Shown here: one piece after another, positions 63,486 to 64,000 of the stretch | Layout of the letters: every line of letters starts with the position of its first letter | How positions within the stretch are numbered: the stretch's first letter is position 1 | Assembly (NCBI GenBank): GCA_035524795.1 | Contig: DATKOF010000021.1 | Location: forward strand, 12,034-76,033 | Direction: 5' to 3' | DNA: 64,000 nt | DNA from: DATKOF01 sp035524795 | GTDB taxonomy: Bacteria > Pseudomonadota > Gammaproteobacteria > Burkholderiales > SG8-41 | Translations under genes and position numbers: made by a program | Notes under the pieces: model-generated | Database searches by the model: none | The model's input: the letters and a program-made list of their open reading frames with translations, nothing else | What the model was told of the DNA's origin: nothing

Positions 63486-63570
<85 letters not shown>

Positions 63571-63614
63571 TAAGTTTCAGTGGTGGTGGCGCGGGTATGG
63601 CGAGTGAGCGGAGC

Positions 63615-63688
63615 GCGGGTGTAGCTCAATGGCAGAGCAGAAGCCTTCCAAGCTTACGACGAGGGTTCGATTCCCTTCACCCGCTCCA
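63615..63688 (+). tRNA. tRNA-Gly (anticodon UCC)
   Basis: 74 nt with encoded CCA. Acceptor GCGGGTG/CACCCGC, anticodon TCC at 63647-63649, T-arm GAGGGTTCGATTCCCTT. Confidence 0.97.
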
Positions 63689-63751
63689 GGAATGGCGGCA
63701 AGGTCGAAACGGGAGTTGCGCAAGAGCGTGGGGGAAGCGGGCGAAGGTTTC

Positions 63752-63826
<75 letters not shown>

Positions 63827-63859
63827 GACAGACAGTGAGTAAAACGAGGAACGGTATTT

Positions 63860-64000
63860 ATGGCCAAGGGTAAATTTGAGAGGACGAAGCCGCACGTGAA
63901 CGTGGGGACGATTGGGCACGTGGATCACGGGAAGACGACGCTGACGGCGGCGCTGACGCACGTGCTGTCGAAGAAATTCGGTGGTGAAGCCAAGAACTAC
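63860..64000 (+). CDS. tuf: Elongation factor Tu (3' end beyond window)
   Basis: First 47 residues: MAKGKFERTKPHVNVGTIGH followed by VDHGKTTLTAALT, the GTPase P-loop of EF-Tu, which brings aminoacyl-tRNA to the ribosome. The window ends in frame. GAGGAA lies about 10 bp before the ATG. It follows the three tRNA genes by 33 bp, so it is read from the same promoter. Confidence 0.97.
   Translation, partial: MAKGKFERTKPHVNVGTIGHVDHGKTTLTAALTHVLSKKFGGEAKNY

Overview
The window is about 64 kb of GC-rich chromosome from a proteobacterium, most likely a betaproteobacterium. The evidence is gene content: a NirA-like one-chain sulfite reductase followed by a DUF934 gene, a short CobA beside cysDN, a secDF/dedA/purB neighbourhood, a minor-pilin operon ending in pilY1, a PEP-CTERM protein and the tRNA-Tyr/Gly/Thr-tuf cluster. 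I cannot name the genus. Most of the window is ordinary core genome. The informative parts are small cis elements and a few AT-richer accessory patches.

Layout. 1-4060: end of secD, secF, a DedA protein and convergent purB. 4201-8461: a YibF-like GST, mnmA-nudJ, a tiny exported Lys/Ala-rich protein, icd and a cold-shock gene. 8721-12453: clpS-clpA and a lone Rieske oxygenase. 12717-17382: xseB-ispA-dxs (isoprenoid precursors), a 272-bp MITE-like element, then folE-ribA. 17384-20493: retropepsin-like protease, glutamine amidotransferase, yajQ and argG. 20560-22300: an AT-richer patch with a HEPN-like ORF between two direct repeats, a small exported protein and a J-domain-like membrane protein. 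22671-27808: PEP-CTERM protein, argD-argF, rpsT and murJ.

27815-41611 is a sulfur-assimilation region: cysB, a TSUP permease, cysI, DUF934, cysH, cysD, cysN and cobA, then a DUF2292 gene, a porin, sbp and cysTWA. Together they cover sulfate import, activation to APS, reduction to sulfite and sulfide, and the siroheme methylation step needed by CysI. An identical 12-mer lies in the AT-rich leaders of both transcription units and is a candidate CysB site.

41678-47149: ribF, ileS, lspA and ispH, with two different inverted-repeat elements flanking ileS-lspA. ileS has a mosaic base composition. 47219-56430 (minus strand) is the minor-pilin operon pilE-fimT-pilV-pilW-pilX-pilY1, with an unusually long, Cys-rich PilY1. 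56615-61530: a Fur-family regulator of Irr-like appearance with a perfect dyad just upstream, tRNA-Thr(CGU), then nrdA-nrdB behind a promoter carrying two NrdR-box-like sequences 31 bp apart. 61569-63209: two small conserved genes and a HicB-HicA toxin-antitoxin module. 63443-64000: promoter, tRNA-Tyr, tRNA-Gly, tRNA-Thr and the start of tuf.

No IS element, prophage, CRISPR array or rRNA gene was recognised. The best leads are the repeat-flanked HEPN-like ORF, the MITE-like element, the operator in front of the Fur/Irr-like gene, and the mosaic ileS between repeats.
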